In this document: positions 61,497 through 64,000 of the stretch, piece after piece
Numbering within the stretch: the first letter of the stretch is position 1
How the letters are laid out: each line of letters starts with the position of its first letter
Origin: Bilabrum cf. latius
Lineage: Eukaryota; Bigyra: Bicosoecida; Bigyra; Bicosoecida
Assembly (NCBI GenBank): GCA_965178125.1
Contig: OZ237735.1
Location: 744,001 to 808,000, forward strand
DNA length: 64,000 nucleotides
Direction of reading: 5' to 3'
Translations under genes and position numbers: made by a program
The notes under the pieces: model-generated
What the model was told of the DNA's origin: nothing
What the model saw: only the letters and a program-made list of their open reading frames with translations
Database searches by the model: none

Positions 61497-62206
61497 TTTG
61501 TGCAGGATAATCAAGTTCTTCTGTTTCAATACATTTAAATTCCTTGTTTACGTCTTGCAATTGTCTTGTGTATGCATATTTAATGCCTTTCCCGGAAGGC
61601 AGACATGTACCGCTAGAAATACATGTACCGCTAGAAAAAAAACTTGCGAAATGCTGCCTTAGACTGCCAGCCACCTTGGTGGTTTTGTGGGTCGACATTC
61701 GAGAGCCACAATTGTATGGTAACTGCTTACTAGCTCTGCGTGGCTGCTTAGCTCGGCACAGCTCCTGCGAGTACCACCCCACCCCCCCCCCCACCCCGCG
61801 TATCTGCTGGTCCTGTTCTGTGCTCTGCAGCATGCCTTGCGGCCGACCCTTGCCTGGTGCTTTATCTTCGTCCTCTCCACATCCTGAAAAGCAAGGTTTC
61901 GGTTCTCGCGAGGGGTACTCCCGTCGCCCAAGCAACTCAGCACCGAGAGCGGCCCGTCCTGGCGTGCATCTGCCAAGTGGAAATTCAGCTGCTGCTGCTC
62001 CTATACCCCCATTGCGATCCGCCTTGCTGGTAGTAGGAACTGCATGACCGAAATAGCGTTGCTCAACCAGTCAATGCAGGGGGCTGTGCTTCGTCTGGCC
62101 AATCCGATTTTGTCAAACAAAAAACTACACGTTACTAAATGAATCGTGTCCGGGCAAGACTGCGGTTTTTAGCCATTGGCGCTCGTAGCGTGTCGGTAAT
62201 CTTGAA
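61497..62206. other. intergenic, 710 bp, no secure gene
   Basis: The longest gap in the window. It contains an 18-bp tandem duplication at 61603-61637, an 11-C run at 61782-61792 inside a longer C-rich tract, and a short open frame 61832-62047 of low-complexity composition. It should hold the NDUFB3-like 3' UTR and the beta-adaptin promoter. No tRNA or other RNA gene was recognised. Confidence 0.5.
61603..61637 (+). repeat. 18-bp direct duplication
   Basis: Two adjacent copies of ACATGTACCGCTAGAAA(T/A), at 61603-61620 and 61621-61637, in noncoding DNA. Confidence 0.85.
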
Positions 62207-64000
62207 ATGGCGTCTGCCATCGCTGCATTTTTCGGCGGGGGAAAGAAGGGGGTCGGGTCTGACTCCAAGTACTTCTCTGCCAAGCGCAGTGAGTGCACTA
62301 ATCCAGAACCTTGAACGTGCGTCGGAACGCGACCACAGCACATTCCTGTTCTATTGCTGGTCTCAATCTGAATCGCAGGCGATCGAGAAATCGAAGAGCT
62401 CTCTAAGGAATTGATCTCTCCTAAGATCGATGAGATGAAGGAGGCGATCAAGAAGGTTATTGCGAATATCACTGTCGGCAAGGACATGTCGCCGTTGCTG
62501 CCCCAGCTTGTGAACTGCTTGCGCACCGGTGAGATTTATTTCTGCAAAGCTACACTGTATGGCCCGTGCATGCTCTCATGAACCTGTCTGAAGTCACGTC
62601 CTGCCTGACCGGATCGCAGACAATCTTGAGGCGAAAAAGCTGGTCTACCTGTACCTGATCAACTACGCAAAGACGAATCCGGAAATGACAATGATGGCAG
62701 CAAACGCGTTCGTGAAGGACACGCGCAACCCGAATCCGATGCTTCGAGCTCTCGCTTTGCGAACTATGGGAGCCATTCGCGTCGACAAGATCACGGAACA
62801 GCTGTGCACCCCACTTAAGCACGCGCTAACGAAAGAGACAGTGAGTCTAATTTCTAACTGCTGCGTGCCTTGTTGCCGGAATACTCGCGCGAAGCCATGC
62901 TCTGTACCACCTCAAAATCTGGCTACTGGGTTGCCGCCGTTTCGCCGCAGGACCCGTACGTCCGCAAGACCGCGGCCATCTGCGTGGCGAAGCTCTTTGA
63001 TACCAACCCCGAGCTCGCGCATGACCAAGGTTTCATCATCGACCTGAACAACCTCATCTCGGACCCCAACCCGACCGTGGTGGCCAACGCCGTGGCTGCC
63101 CTGGCCGAGATCCAGGAAGGCTCCAAGGACGACGTGTTCGTGATCAACACTGCCGCGCTCACCAAGCTTACCACCGCTCTGAACGAATGCAACGAGTGGG
63201 GATAGGTCTTCATCCTGGATGCCCTGGCTAGGTACGAGCCGGCCAGCGAGCGCGAGGCCGAATCGATCATCGACAGAGTGCTCCCTCGGCTCAAGCACGC
63301 CAACGCCGCCGTTGTCCTCTCCGCTGTCAAGATCGTCCTGCTCATGCTGGACCGGATCACGTCCCCGGACACGGTGACGGGCTACCTTAAGAAACTCTCC
63401 CCTCCCCTGGTGACACTTGCCCAGGCTCCCCAGCACGAGATCCAGTACGTGGCTCTGCGGAACATCTCGCTCGTGGTGCAGAAGCGGCCAGGCCTCCTCG
63501 CCAGCAAGGTCAATGTGTTCTTCTGCAAGTACAACGACCCCATCTACGTGAAGCTCGAGAAGCTCGAGCTGCTCGTGCGGCTGGTCACCGACAAGACGAT
63601 CGACGCGGTGCTCCGCGAGCTCAGGCAGTATGCCCAGGAGGTCGACGTCGAGTACGTCCGCAGGGCCGTCCGAACCGTGGGTCGGTGCGCCATTAAGCTA
63701 GAGAAGCAGGCGGAGAAGTGCATCATGGTGATGCTGCAGCTGCTAAAGACGAAGGTATCCTACGTCGTGCAGGAAGCCGTGGTTGTCACAAAGGACATAT
63801 TCCGAAGGTATCCCAACCGGTACGAGAGCGTGATTGCAGTGATGTGCAAGGCACTCGACAATCTGGACGAGCCTGAGGCCAAGGCCTCCCTGGTGTGGAT
63901 CGTGGGTGAGTACGCGGACCGCGTGGTGAACGCCGCGCAGCTGCTGGAGCTCTTCCTGAAGGGTTTCAAGGACGAGACCGCGCAGGTGCAGCTGGCCCTG
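62207..64000 (+). CDS. beta-adaptin of AP-1/AP-2, 3' end beyond the window
   Basis: Four exons visible: 62207-62288, 62379-62528, 62620-62840 and 62951 onward. Introns of 90, 91 and 110 bp all begin GTGAG and end in CAG. Joined, they give 501 codons of the N-terminal trunk of a beta-adaptin, the large adaptor subunit that binds dileucine cargo and clathrin. Diagnostic stretches: [116 protein letters not shown] and [12 protein letters not shown]. The intron positions are fixed by homology. One TAG (63203-63205) lies in NECNEWG-UAG-VFILDAL, where AP-1 and AP-2 beta chains of other eukaryotes have Gln. The trunk does not separate AP-1 from AP-2, and many protists use one beta chain for both. Residues 10-18 are an extra Gly/Lys-rich N-terminal stretch relative to animal proteins. 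Confidence 0.95.

Noticed and set aside
61832-62047. 71-codon plus-strand ORF (ATG to TGA) in the largest intergenic gap
   Set aside because: Ser/Pro/Ala/Arg-rich with no domain, no TAG to test the code, and no homology I recognise. It could be a small gene but sequence alone does not support it.
63203-63205. UAG coding for Leu, as in some other UAG reassignments
   Set aside because: The conserved beta-adaptin column and the DPH7 N-terminal column are Gln, and many other UAG lie in Gln/Glu-rich coiled coils or next to CAG/CAA codons. Leu is not favoured at any conserved site I examined.

Overview
This is nuclear DNA of a ciliated or flagellated unicellular eukaryote, GC-rich and compact. Evidence: spliceosomal GT...AG introns of about 50-190 bp, a kinesin, a beta-adaptin, EMC8, DPH7, a ferlin, and axonemal proteins (CFAP61, an EML-type HELP/WD40 protein, a WDR49/64-like WD40/EF-hand protein). 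The main result is that TAG is not a stop codon here. Sixteen genes read through about 130 in-frame TAG codons in roughly 19,000 codons. The fifteen genes whose ends lie in the window stop at TGA (fourteen) or TAA (one), never TAG. Conserved columns point to glutamine: the TAG at 63203-63205 of beta-adaptin falls on the Gln of the family motif EWGQxFILD, and a TAG in DPH7 falls on a Gln next to the conserved TADSVEW motif. The working code is therefore UAG = Gln with UAA and UGA as stops. Under the standard code every large gene here looks shattered.

Layout, left to right: 104-9943 (+) giant WD40/EF-hand protein; 10099-10944 (-) EMC8/9; 11290-13449 (+) RAD51D-like recombinase with a large insert; 13530-15878 (-) acyl-CoA oxidase; 16092-19833 (-) kinesin with an N-terminal motor domain; 19990-28080 (+) CFAP61; 28181-38524 (-) giant EF-hand/HELP/WD40 protein of EML5/6 type; 38636-39265 (-) small secreted protein invisible under the standard code; 39543-40814 (+) DPH7; 40978-43296 (-) unknown helical and Gln-rich protein; 43396-43901 (-) small basic protein; 44317-51612 (-) ferlin; 51906-59897 (+) SAM/EF-hand/Tudor-like protein with a 51-bp tandem repeat; 60031-61077 (-) probable mitochondrial membrane protein; 61254-61496 (+) NDUFB3-like complex I subunit; 62207 to the window end (+) beta-adaptin, cut by the window edge.

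Genes lie on both strands in no operon-like order. Intergenic gaps are mostly 80-300 bp. Five divergent pairs share short putative promoters. Introns are rare and sit at the 5' ends of genes, leaving final exons of 7-9 kb, a pattern expected after 3'-biased intron loss. Four large genes (WD40/EF-hand protein, kinesin, CFAP61, EML-like) are likely cilium or microtubule components packed into the first 38 kb. The rest are housekeeping or membrane-traffic genes: ER insertion, diphthamide synthesis, DNA repair, fatty-acid oxidation, adaptor complex, ferlin and mitochondrial proteins. The complex I-like and acyl-CoA oxidase genes argue for an aerobic organism. The sequence alone does not let me name the lineage.
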